A stretch of DNA of 50,539 nt from positions 1 through 50,539 of the IMG/VR virus record IMGVR_UViG_3300001920_000017; one strand, given 5' to 3'. How positions within the stretch are numbered: the stretch's first letter is position 1; each line of letters begins with the position of its first letter. The notes under the pieces were generated by a model. The model worked only from the letters and a program-made list of their open reading frames with translations. It did not search any database and had not been told where the DNA came from. The DNA comes from a virus. A program made the translations under genes and the position numbers. Shown here one piece after another: positions 7,841-14,544 of the stretch.

Positions 7841-8334
7841 CCGACCTCCTCCGCACCCCCGCCGGGGAGCCGGTGGTGGTGTATGTGCTTCTCAACGCGA
7901 TGGGCGAACTCATCGTCGAAAGCACGCGTGGCGATTACATACGCGGTCTGTTGGGACGCTATGATGGCGACACCATGCGCGCCTGCCACCTCCTCCCGCT
8001 CAACGAGGACGCGCGGACGGTCAAGCGGGACAACCTGGAATCCGCCGAGGCGTTCCACATCAGCGAGTACATCCGCGACGAGATGGAGGCGCGTGGGCTT
8101 GACATGGACACGCTCGCGATCCTGATGGGTGGCGACTGGGCGGTGACGCGCTGCACGCTCGACTTGCTGCTGCATGTGCACCGCAAGAGTGCGCAGCTCG
8201 GGCCGGTAGCTGGCCAGCTCGCCCGCGCGTTCGGCACGACGCCCGACCTCTGGACGCGCATTCACGAGACGTGGCGCCATCACCCGCGCGCGGTGGAGAC
8301 GCCGGAGTCGACGGACGGAGGGGCCGATGTCTGA
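7837..8334 (+). CDS. HigA-like helix-turn-helix protein, no adjacent toxin
   Basis: 165 residues. Residues about 75-147 follow the HigA antitoxin plan: a first helix with I-S-E-Y-I-R-D-E-M, then L-D-M-D-T-L-A-I-L-M-G at the first HTH helix. The family signature near the end is close to L-A-R-A-F-G-T-T-P-D-L-W. The N-terminal 70 residues are an extra domain not found in plain HigA. No HigB-like RNase gene flanks it, so it may be an orphan antitoxin that neutralises a host or rival toxin, or a transcriptional regulator. I chose ATG 7837 over ATG 7825 because GGGAG at 7827-7831 is correctly spaced for it. Confidence 0.7.
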   Translation: MTDLLRTPAGEPVVVYVLLNAMGELIVESTRGDYIRGLLGRYDGDTMRACHLLPLNEDARTVKRDNLESAEAFHISEYIRDEMEARGLDMDTLAILMGGDWAVTRCTLDLLLHVHRKSAQLGPVAGQLARAFGTTPDLWTRIHETWRHHPRAVETPESTDGGADV

Positions 8335-8668
8335 GGGGATCACTGAGGTGTGGCGCGTCGTGTGCGAATCCGGCTACGACAACGTGTTTCTTGACGAGGA
8401 CATGGCAATCAGCGAAGCGGCGATGCTGGGCGTGGATGTGCTGCGCCTCCCCCTCGCGACGACGGAGCAGGTCAAGGACACGGAGCGTCTCGACTGGTTG
8501 GAGCGCGATCACAACGCGGTGGTGCACCCTGCCCTTCGTGGCACTGGCGACGATGTCGCGTTCGGCGTGGCCGTCAAGCACGAAGAAGGCAGCGGGTTCA
8601 GCCCCAACGGCAAGCTGCGAGAAGCCATTGACGCCGCCCGCGCGGCCCGGCCGGAGGGGCGCGCGTGA
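8327..8668 (+). CDS. Phage hypothetical protein (D-T-E-R-L-D-W-L type)
   Basis: 113 residues. The motif D-T-E-R-L-D-W-L-E with a C-terminal L-R-E-A-I-D-A-A helix is a recurring pattern in small phage early proteins of unknown role. The N-terminal half is helical, and the middle (F-G-V-A-V-K) is probably a beta hairpin. GGAGGGG precedes the ATG closely. It overlaps the HigA-like gene by eight bases and the nucleotidyltransferase gene by four. Confidence 0.65.
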   Translation: MSEGITEVWRVVCESGYDNVFLDEDMAISEAAMLGVDVLRLPLATTEQVKDTERLDWLERDHNAVVHPALRGTGDDVAFGVAVKHEEGSGFSPNGKLREAIDAARAARPEGRA

Positions 8669-9612
8669 CCTATCTCTCCCGCGTATCGGCACTGTTCTCG
8701 GAAGGCCATGACTTCGCCTTGCCGCCGTCGTTGCTATGCTTGGCGTTTGTCGGCTCGCACAGTCACGGCACCTACGTCCCGCCGTCTGATCCTGACGCGA
8801 TTGACGACGTGGACCTGATGGGCGTGGTGCTCCCACCGGCCCCGTACCTTGTCGGGCTTCGCACGTTTGAGCACTGGACCTGCCAGCGAGACGAGTTGGA
8901 CATCGTGACATATAGCTTGCACAAGTTTGTGCGCCTGTGTCTGAAGGGAAACCCGAACGTGCTGGGGCTCCTGTGGCTACGCCCCGAGGACTACGTGCAA
9001 AAGTCGCCGTGGTTTTCGGCGTTGGTTGCCGAGCGAGACGCCTTCTCTGCTAAGTCGGTGTATGCATCGTTTGCCGGCTATGCGAGCGGACAACTGCACC
9101 GGATGACCTCGTATTCTCCTGAGATTCAGCAGGAGATTGACGCACTGACCGCGCAGCTTGAGGCGGCCGGGTGGCTGCTCTCCGAGGTGATGGACCGGCG
9201 AGCGTTGCCGATGCCGAAGGGCCTGACGACAGACGAGGCAAACACGAAGGCACAGCGATTGCGCGAACTGCGCGCGCGGTATCACGCGGCCTATATGGGC
9301 GAGAAGCGGCGCCGCCTCGTGGTGCGGCACGGATATGACACAAAGAACGCCGCGCACCTTGTGCGATTGCTCTACACGTGCGTGGAGTTCTTCCGCACGG
9401 GGAGGCTGTCCGTGTACCGCGCAGAGGCGGAGACGCTGAAGGCGATCAAGCGTGGCGAGTGGACGCTAGACGCCGTAAAGGCTCACGCCGAAGATCTGTT
9501 CCGTGAAGCGAAGGCTGCGCGTGACGCAGCGGATATGCCAGAAACGCCGGATGCCGAGCGCGTGGGGCGTGTAGTGGAGCGATTGGCGCTAGAGTCTCTG
9601 GGGGTCGCATGA
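8665..9612 (+). CDS. Predicted nucleotidyltransferase (pol beta superfamily, COG3541-like)
   Basis: 315 residues. The N-terminus has the nucleotidyltransferase signature G30-S31-H-S-H-G-T followed by D47-D48-V-D50-L, which supplies metal-binding acids. A third acidic residue sits in D-E-L-D-I-V near residue 80. A long helical half follows, ending in a coiled-coil-like tail. Known: this superfamily transfers nucleotides to proteins, small molecules or RNA. Stand-alone phage members like this one have no settled role and have been proposed for tRNA or RNA modification. It is by far the largest enzyme in this operon segment besides the methyltransferase. It starts at GTG 8665, following GGAGGGG. 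Confidence 0.8.
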   Translation: MTYLSRVSALFSEGHDFALPPSLLCLAFVGSHSHGTYVPPSDPDAIDDVDLMGVVLPPAPYLVGLRTFEHWTCQRDELDIVTYSLHKFVRLCLKGNPNVLGLLWLRPEDYVQKSPWFSALVAERDAFSAKSVYASFAGYASGQLHRMTSYSPEIQQEIDALTAQLEAAGWLLSEVMDRRALPMPKGLTTDEANTKAQRLRELRARYHAAYMGEKRRRLVVRHGYDTKNAAHLVRLLYTCVEFFRTGRLSVYRAEAETLKAIKRGEWTLDAVKAHAEDLFREAKAARDAADMPETPDAERVGRVVERLALESLGVA

Positions 9613-9791
9613 CCCCCGCCCTGATCGAGCTGCGGCTCTACACCGCCGCCGGCGAGGTGGCGACGTGGGGCATCGCGCCGGCGCAGGCCCTCGCCGTCGC
9701 GATGCCGACGCTGCTGTTCGCGTGGGCGCTCGTGACGCTCGCGGCGTTGGTGCGGGATACGCGAGACATGGAGCACGACCATGCCGCGTGA
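9609..9791 (+). CDS. Small single-pass membrane protein
   Basis: 60 residues with one hydrophobic helix at about 26-49 (A-V-A-M-P-T-L-L-F-A-W-A-L-V) and a short charged C-terminal tail. It overlaps the upstream stop by four bases and the next gene by eleven. The function is unknown. It is the fourth one- or two-helix protein in the early operon. Confidence 0.55.
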   Translation: MTPALIELRLYTAAGEVATWGIAPAQALAVAMPTLLFAWALVTLAALVRDTRDMEHDHAA

Positions 9792-10053
9792 CATCACCGA
9801 ACCCCAGGCGTGGCGCCGCCTCGCGCGGACGATTCACGCCGACCCGTCCAGTGGGCCGCTGGTCTACTGGTGGCAGATCCGCGTCACGGACGCCGTGCGC
9901 GAGCGCCTGCAGGCCCGGTGGCGCGACTTCTGCGGCCCGCAGGCGGGCTTCACGCCGCTGCAGCCGGACGAGGAGGTCTTCGCGTGCTGGTGGTTGGCGC
10001 TGGAGGCGGAGGAGGAGATGGGACGACCACGAAAGGAGGGCCACGGTGCCTAA
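9781..10053 (+). CDS. Small hypothetical protein
   Basis: 90 residues, Trp-rich and acidic toward the end, with a basic tail. It looks like a small helical domain (V-R-E-R-L-Q-A-R-W-R-D-F). No motif is recognised. A GGAG lies ten bases before the ATG. It immediately precedes, and overlaps by eight bases, the second HNH gene. Confidence 0.55.
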   Translation: MPRDITEPQAWRRLARTIHADPSSGPLVYWWQIRVTDAVRERLQARWRDFCGPQAGFTPLQPDEEVFACWWLALEAEEEMGRPRKEGHGA

Positions 10054-10603
10054 GAGAACCGCAGTATCGAAGCGGACGCGATTCTCGGTGTTCGCGCGCG
10101 ACAACTTCACTTGCCGCTATTGCGGTAGGCAGTCCGATTCGGTGGTGCTCGTCATTGACCACCTGATTCCAGTCGCGGCCGGCGGCACCAACGACATGGA
10201 GAACCTCGTCACGGCGTGCGAGCCCTGCAATCAGGGCAAGTCAGACACGTCGCTTACTCAGCACGCCCCGAACGAGACGGACCGGCTGGCTCGGCTGCAG
10301 GAGCAACACGAGCAACTCCGCGTGGCGCAAGCGGCGCAGCAAATCGCTGAGGCGCGACGGCAGCTCGAGCAGACCGTGGTGAACTACTGGTGTGACGCCC
10401 GTGGAACCGACGGCATGCAGCCGAACGTCGCGCGCCTGATGGCCGGTTGGGCCATGCGATACGGCCCCGAAGTGGTGTTTCAGTGGATCGACATCGCCGT
10501 CGCATCCATGGCGCCGTGGCATGCTGACTATCGCGTCGCGCGGTACATCAGCGGCATTCGCCGCAATTGGATCGCCGCCGAGCGCATTCCAGAGGAGCCA
10601 TAG
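10046..10603 (+). CDS. HNH endonuclease domain protein fused to a helical domain
   Basis: 185 residues. The N-terminal 65 residues form a classic HNH of the McrA type: F-A-R-D-N-F-T-C-R-Y-C-G, then V-I-D-H-L-I-P, then G-G-T-N-D, then N-L-V-T-A-C-x-x-C-N-x-x-K. It has both zinc Cys pairs and the catalytic His in D-H. The remaining 120 residues start with a long Gln/Glu helix and continue into a separate alpha domain ending next to the replication gene. HNH proteins just upstream of replication initiators are common in phages, so a role in recombination or replication is as likely as homing. It starts at GTG 10046 with AAGGAGGG just before. Confidence 0.88.
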   Translation: MPKRTAVSKRTRFSVFARDNFTCRYCGRQSDSVVLVIDHLIPVAAGGTNDMENLVTACEPCNQGKSDTSLTQHAPNETDRLARLQEQHEQLRVAQAAQQIAEARRQLEQTVVNYWCDARGTDGMQPNVARLMAGWAMRYGPEVVFQWIDIAVASMAPWHADYRVARYISGIRRNWIAAERIPEEP

Positions 10604-11751
10604 TGCCACGCAAGCGTCTCCTTGCCCCCGAGTTCTTCACGCACGCCGACTTGTTCGACGCGGAGGCGGCATCCCAATTGCCGCTCCGTCTTGCGTTCGC
10701 GGCGCTGTGGTGCCAGGCGGACCGCCGTGGCGTGTTCGCTTGGAGGCCTCGCGAACTCAAGCTCGCCTGTTTACCCTACGATGCCGTGGACTTCGAGGCG
10801 GTGCTGTCCGCCTTGGAGGCCCACGGGTTTGTTCGCCGCTACACGTCGCAGGGTCGCCGGTTTGGGGTTATCCCGACGTTTGCGCGCTGGCAATCGTTCC
10901 ATCGTGACGAGCGACCATCAGACGCACCAGGGCCGGACGCAGCGGATCCCGACTCCGCTGGCCGGGCGGATACCGCCTCCGCAGTAGGATCGGACGACAC
11001 GGATGCCGACTCCGTGCGCCGGGTGGGTGCCGACCCCACAACCGCAGGACCGGATGACGCGAATGCCGACTTCGCGCGCCGAGCGGATCCCGACTCCGCA
11101 CCCCGGGTGGATGCCGATTCCACACCAACACCGGGCCAGCATGGTGCGACCACGGTGCCGCCCCGTGGTCGGCACCATAGCAGCACGCCAGCTTCTCCTG
11201 CAGTTACAGCTTCTCCTGCAGTTACGATTTCTCCCACGGCGACGGCCGCGGGCGTAGCCGCGCCCGTGAACGCCGCCGACGCCCAGCACCGCAAGCGCCT
11301 GGTGATCGCGGCGAACAGGGGCGTCACGGCGCTGTTGGGGTACGAAGACACCACGCCGATGCGGTGGGACACCAAGTCCACCCGCGAGGTCGCGGATCGG
11401 TTTACCGAGCATCGGGTCGAGCTCGCCTTCGCTGAGTCGGCGCTATTTGAGCTGGCCAGCACCCGCATGCCGAGCGACGGGATCCCCGCGCGCAGCCTGC
11501 GGTATTTCGCTGACGCGGTCATCCGCGCATGGCGCGCCGAAGAGGCACACCGCCTGGCGTCTGCGGCCGAGGCCCCGGCGGCGATCGCGACCACGCCCAA
11601 GAGTGCCAGCACCGCACGCAGCACACCGGCGACGCCGCCGATCTCCGAAGCCGAGCAACTGCGCGCCTTCGCCGTGCAGTACGCCCAAGCCGGCAACCCG
11701 GAGTGGATCGCCCATTGCGAAGCCCATGGGATCGACTGGAGCCCCGCATGA
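10603..11751 (+). CDS. Replication-initiator-like protein with low-complexity linker
   Basis: 382 residues from GTG 10603, which overlaps the preceding TAG. The N-terminal 100 residues (F-F-T-H-A-D-L-F, then L-R-L-A-F-A-A-L-W-C-Q-A-D-R-R-G, then L-P-Y-D) match the winged-helix domain of phage replication organisers, where D, L-W-x-x-A-D and P-Y-D are typical. Residues about 105-225 are a disordered Asp/Ala/Arg/Thr/Pro linker built from degenerate repeats. A second helical domain follows to about 310, then a short C-terminal helix. Inference: it binds the phage origin and recruits the helicase-loader-like product encoded next. The origin itself was not identified. Confidence 0.7.
   Translation: MPRKRLLAPEFFTHADLFDAEAASQLPLRLAFAALWCQADRRGVFAWRPRELKLACLPYDAVDFEAVLSALEAHGFVRRYTSQGRRFGVIPTFARWQSFHRDERPSDAPGPDAADPDSAGRADTASAVGSDDTDADSVRRVGADPTTAGPDDANADFARRADPDSAPRVDADSTPTPGQHGATTVPPRGRHHSSTPASPAVTASPAVTISPTATAAGVAAPVNAADAQHRKRLVIAANRGVTALLGYEDTTPMRWDTKSTREVADRFTEHRVELAFAESALFELASTRMPSDGIPARSLRYFADAVIRAWRAEEAHRLASAAEAPAAIATTPKSASTARSTPATPPISEAEQLRAFAVQYAQAGNPEWIAHCEAHGIDWSPA
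10915..11277 (+). repeat. Degenerate repeats encoding the initiator linker
   Basis: The region codes for residues 105-225 of the preceding protein. Variants of a D-A-D-S-x-x-R-x-D unit recur at irregular spacing. After these comes a short near-exact tandem (tctcctgcagttac twice, at about 11194-11225). The composition is strongly skewed to Asp, Ala and Arg. This looks like linker expansion by slippage rather than a binding-site array, although replication origins often lie inside initiator genes. Confidence 0.5.
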
Positions 11752-12335
11752 GTCAGGATTTGCAAGGCGCCGAGCGGCCGGCCTACTGGGAGCCCGGCCC
11801 GACCCTCACGGTAAACGTCACCACGACGCTCCGCGCGCTCGCCCGACGCTGGCCGCGCGCCATGGCCGCCGCGCTGGATCCGTCCGAGGCCGGCCGGGCG
11901 TACATGCACGACTTCGCGTATGCGCTCCGCGACGCCGACGCGGCCGTGTGGCCGGAGCTGGCCCGCGAGTACATGGCGGCGCATGAGTTCCCGCCGGGGC
12001 CGTTCGAGCTGCGGCTGGTCGCGCGTCGACTCGCCGATCGTTACGCCCCGAAGGCGCAGCCGGAACCCTGCCCCCCGCCCCCGATCCAGACCGGCCACGA
12101 CCTCACGCGCATGGCCGAAGTGAACGCCGTGCTCAAAGCCGAGCTGGGGGGCGCCCTCGGCGCGATGGAGGCGTGGGAGTATCTCGGGCAAGCCGCGATC
12201 GACGACCCCAAGCGCTTCGCTGAGGTGCGCGCCGGCAAGGTGACACCGGAGCAACTCGCCGCCGCCATCGTTGCGGTGCGTGCACAGCGAGCCCGGAAAG
12301 CGCCGCAGCCCGACGTGTCGGAGGATGCCGCATGA
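11748..12335 (+). CDS. Helicase-loader-like phage replication protein
   Basis: 195 residues. Residues about 22-85 show Y-M-H-D-F-A-Y-A-L, then W-P-E-L-A-R-E-Y-M-A-A-H-E-F-P-P-G-P-F-E-L. This pattern of an alpha bundle followed by an F-P-P motif is typical of G39P-type loaders of replicative helicase. The C-terminal half is helical and alanine-rich. It has no ATP-binding motif, so it is not a DnaC-type loader. Its position directly after the initiator-like gene, with a four-base overlap, supports the call. It could also be a different accessory of the same replisome. Confidence 0.5.
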   Translation: MSQDLQGAERPAYWEPGPTLTVNVTTTLRALARRWPRAMAAALDPSEAGRAYMHDFAYALRDADAAVWPELAREYMAAHEFPPGPFELRLVARRLADRYAPKAQPEPCPPPPIQTGHDLTRMAEVNAVLKAELGGALGAMEAWEYLGQAAIDDPKRFAEVRAGKVTPEQLAAAIVAVRAQRARKAPQPDVSEDAA

Positions 12336-12799
12336 CCCGCTTTTCGACGCGGCAGTATCGCAAGCAGGCGCCCACGCTGGCGCCGGAATCAGGCCGTGGC
12401 GCCACGATCCCCCCGGCGCGAGGGGCTGACCCTGCCCTCGCCGCCATGAACGGCGTAGAGGCCCGCTACAGCGGCTTCCTGACGGCGGAGACCGCGGCGG
12501 GGCGCGTGGCGGCATGGTGGTACCAGAAACTCACGTGGCGCCTGGGCACCGGGGTGCACTACCGGCCGGATTTCGTGGTGTTGCGGCCGGATGGCCTGCT
12601 TGAGATCCACGAGGTCAAGGCGCGCGCGAAGGCCGGCGATTTCGGCGCCACCGAGGCCAGCTGGGCCAAGGTCAAGGCGACGGCCGGCGAGGCGCCGTTT
12701 CGCGTGTGCGTCGTCTGGCCCGGCGCGCAGGGGCGCTGGAATACCCGCGTCATCTCGCCGGCTGACGCCAACGTGGAGGGCCCCGCCGATGCCCCATGA
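12332..12799 (+). CDS. DUF1064-like PD-(D/E)XK nuclease
   Basis: 155 residues. The core has E43-A-R-Y on a helix, then R-P-D80-F-V-V-L, then E94-V-K96. This is the E...D...E-x-K layout of the PD-(D/E)XK fold, in the arrangement of DUF1064 phage nucleases. Known: members of this family sit in phage replication modules and are thought to cut branched DNA or resolve junctions. The first 35 residues are basic and probably flexible. The start at ATG 12332 has GGAGG upstream and overlaps the previous stop. It overlaps the next gene by eleven bases. Confidence 0.75.
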   Translation: MTRFSTRQYRKQAPTLAPESGRGATIPPARGADPALAAMNGVEARYSGFLTAETAAGRVAAWWYQKLTWRLGTGVHYRPDFVVLRPDGLLEIHEVKARAKAGDFGATEASWAKVKATAGEAPFRVCVVWPGAQGRWNTRVISPADANVEGPADAP

Positions 12800-12998
12800 C
12801 CTCTGCCCCACCAGCGGCAAGGTGCGCCACGCGTCGAAGCGGGACGCGCTGGCGACCGGCGTCGCGCGCAAGCAGCGGGACAAGTCCCGGCGCCACCGGG
12901 AGCCGCACATCCCCCGCTACGCGTATCGCTGTCCCGACTGCGGCGCCTGGCATCTCACGCGGGTGCCGCAGGAACCGCGGCGCAAGAGGGCGAGCTGA
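12789..12998 (+). CDS. Small zinc-ribbon-like phage protein
   Basis: 69 residues, very basic. It has C-P-T-S-G-K-V-R near the N-terminus and Y-R-C-P-D-C-G-A-W-H-L-T near the C-terminus. The latter is a short zinc-binding knuckle common in small phage proteins of replication modules. It is probably a nucleic-acid-binding accessory. GGAGG lies upstream. It ends where the next gene begins (one-base overlap). Confidence 0.65.
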   Translation: MPHDLCPTSGKVRHASKRDALATGVARKQRDKSRRHREPHIPRYAYRCPDCGAWHLTRVPQEPRRKRAS

Positions 12999-13354
12999 TG
13001 GCGGTCTCGGTCTCCGTCGCCCTCCGGCACCGCAAGCTGCGCCGCCGCAACGTGGCCAAACTCGTGTGGCTGTTCGTTGCGCCCACGCTGTCGGCCGACA
13101 CGCCGCAGGTGGTCAAGGTGTGCGGCACCGCGCGGGCGCTCGGCCTCAAGCGCGTCGATGTGCGGCGCGCGCTGCAGCTACTCACGCGGCTGCGGTTTCT
13201 GCACGTCGCGAAACCGGCCACCGACGGCACGCCCGGCGAGTATGTGCTGGGCCCGCGCGCGTTGCAGGTCCGCGAGTGGTCGCCCCCAGCGGGGACCCAG
13301 GGGGGCCCCCCTCGGCCCATTGAGGAATTGCCGTTGTTCCGCCGCGTGGCGTAG
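12998..13354 (+). CDS. Winged-helix-like regulator
   Basis: 118 residues. The N-terminus is Arg-rich (R-H-R-K-L-R-R-R-N). Residues about 35-75 resemble a winged helix: V-V-K-V-C-G-T-A-R-A-L-G, then D-V-R-R-A-L-Q-L-L, then a beta wing with F-L-H-V-A-K. A proline-rich tail follows. It lies at the end of the replication module, before the metallopeptidase and terminase genes, a usual place for a late-gene activator in phages. That role is inferred from position only. Confidence 0.5.
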   Translation: MAVSVSVALRHRKLRRRNVAKLVWLFVAPTLSADTPQVVKVCGTARALGLKRVDVRRALQLLTRLRFLHVAKPATDGTPGEYVLGPRALQVREWSPPAGTQGGPPRPIEELPLFRRVA

Positions 13355-13361
13355 GTGGAGC

Positions 13362-14030
13362 ATGGCCCCTCGTGCGTCATCGCGTGCCGCTGCGCGCCGC
13401 TCTCTGGTGTTCCCGACCCTGCCCCGCCGTCCGATGCCGCCGGCCCCCTGTGCCGAGGATGAGCCGGTGGGGTTCTGGGTTGCGGATGAGCTCGCCGCAT
13501 GGATCGTGGACACGTTCATCCGGCCGGATGGCGTCCTCGCGAACGATGAGCACGCGCACCTGAACGACGCGCGCCTTGGCGTGCTGTGGACCAACGCCAT
13601 CAACCGGAGTCAGCAGCGCGAGGTAATGGCCACCGCGGAGATCCCAGGCATTCAGGCGGGCGGCTGGCGCCGGGCGCGCTTTGAGTGGCAGCTCGCGCAG
13701 TGGTTCGGCACGGCACCGGACTTCCTGCTCACCTTCTCGGGCCCGGCCTGTCGTCCGCTGAGCGACCGTGCGTTCTGCGCGCTCGTTGAGCATGAGCTGT
13801 TTCACTGTGGCCAAGCCCTCGACATGTTCGGCTCGCCGAAGTTCGATCAGACCGGCAAGCTGATGTTCGCCATCAAAGGCCATGATTTGGAACAGTTCCA
13901 CGGCGTCGTCGCACGCTATGGGCCCACGTCGCAGGCCGAGCGCACGTTCCTCCGGCTGGCGCAGCAGGCGCCCGAGGTGGGCGACGACGCGATCGACATC
14001 GCGTGCGGTGTGTGCGGGAGGGCGGCGTGA
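13362..14030 (+). CDS. Putative phage metallopeptidase
   Basis: 222 residues. The zinc-peptidase motif H144-E-L-F-H148 is followed by G-H-D-L-E-Q-F (about 173-179) and V-V-A-R-Y-G. This is the signature set of the phage metallopeptidase family often annotated as Putative phage metallopeptidase. The first 30 residues are basic and flexible. Known members usually sit just upstream of terminase genes, as here. The substrate is unknown. It may process a head protein or act on host proteins. ATG 13362 is preceded by a GGTGGAG stretch. Confidence 0.8.
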   Translation: MAPRASSRAAARRSLVFPTLPRRPMPPAPCAEDEPVGFWVADELAAWIVDTFIRPDGVLANDEHAHLNDARLGVLWTNAINRSQQREVMATAEIPGIQAGGWRRARFEWQLAQWFGTAPDFLLTFSGPACRPLSDRAFCALVEHELFHCGQALDMFGSPKFDQTGKLMFAIKGHDLEQFHGVVARYGPTSQAERTFLRLAQQAPEVGDDAIDIACGVCGRAA

Positions 14031-14076
14031 ATGCAATGCCAGGTGGACCGCGACATAACGTGACAATTCGCGCGCT

Positions 14077-14544
14077 ATGGCGAGCCTGAGCAGCGACGTG
14101 CAAGCGTTTATCGTGCAGCGGCTTGCGTGCTACGACACGCCCAAGGCGATTGTGGAGGCTGTCGCGGAAACCTTCGGGGTTCAAACCGATCGACGCCAGG
14201 TCGAGAAGTACAACCCGGAGCGTGCCGGTCCCAAGCCCGCCGAGAAGTGGTGTGTGTTGTTCGCGGAGACCCGCAAACGCTTCATTGCGGATCTGCAGGC
14301 TATCCCGGTCGCCAATGCGGCCGTCCGCTTGCGGACCCTCGATCGCCTCGTGCGGCGCGCCGAAGAGAAGGGCAACGCGCCACTGGCCGCGCAACTGCTC
14401 GAGCAAGCCGCGAAAGAAGTCGGCGGCATGTTCACCAACCGCCGCGTCCTCGAACCCGCCGATCCGGTGGCCGCGCTCGCGGCGACGCTCGGCGTCACGC
14501 CTGACGAGATCAGTGGGGCACTCGCTGATGTGGCGGGGGCCTGA
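14077..14544 (+). CDS. Small terminase subunit, DUF2280-like
   Basis: 155 residues. The N-terminal helices (V-Q-A-F-I-V-Q-R-L-A, then T-P-K-A-I-V-E-A-V, then F-G-V-Q-T-D-R-R-Q-V-E-K-Y-N-P) follow the DUF2280 pattern. They include a DNA-binding HTH and then an aromatic F-A-E-T-R-K-R-F helix. Known: the small subunit binds the packaging site and regulates the large subunit. No clear ribosome site precedes ATG 14077, but a stop in frame 21 bases upstream rules out other starts. The stop overlaps the large-subunit ATG (TGATG). Confidence 0.8.
   Translation: MASLSSDVQAFIVQRLACYDTPKAIVEAVAETFGVQTDRRQVEKYNPERAGPKPAEKWCVLFAETRKRFIADLQAIPVANAAVRLRTLDRLVRRAEEKGNAPLAAQLLEQAAKEVGGMFTNRRVLEPADPVAALAATLGVTPDEISGALADVAGA

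Noticed and set aside
7837-8668. A complete toxin-antitoxin pair with the HigA-like protein
   Set aside because: The downstream 113-residue protein lacks any RelE/HigB fold signature and belongs to a common phage hypothetical type.
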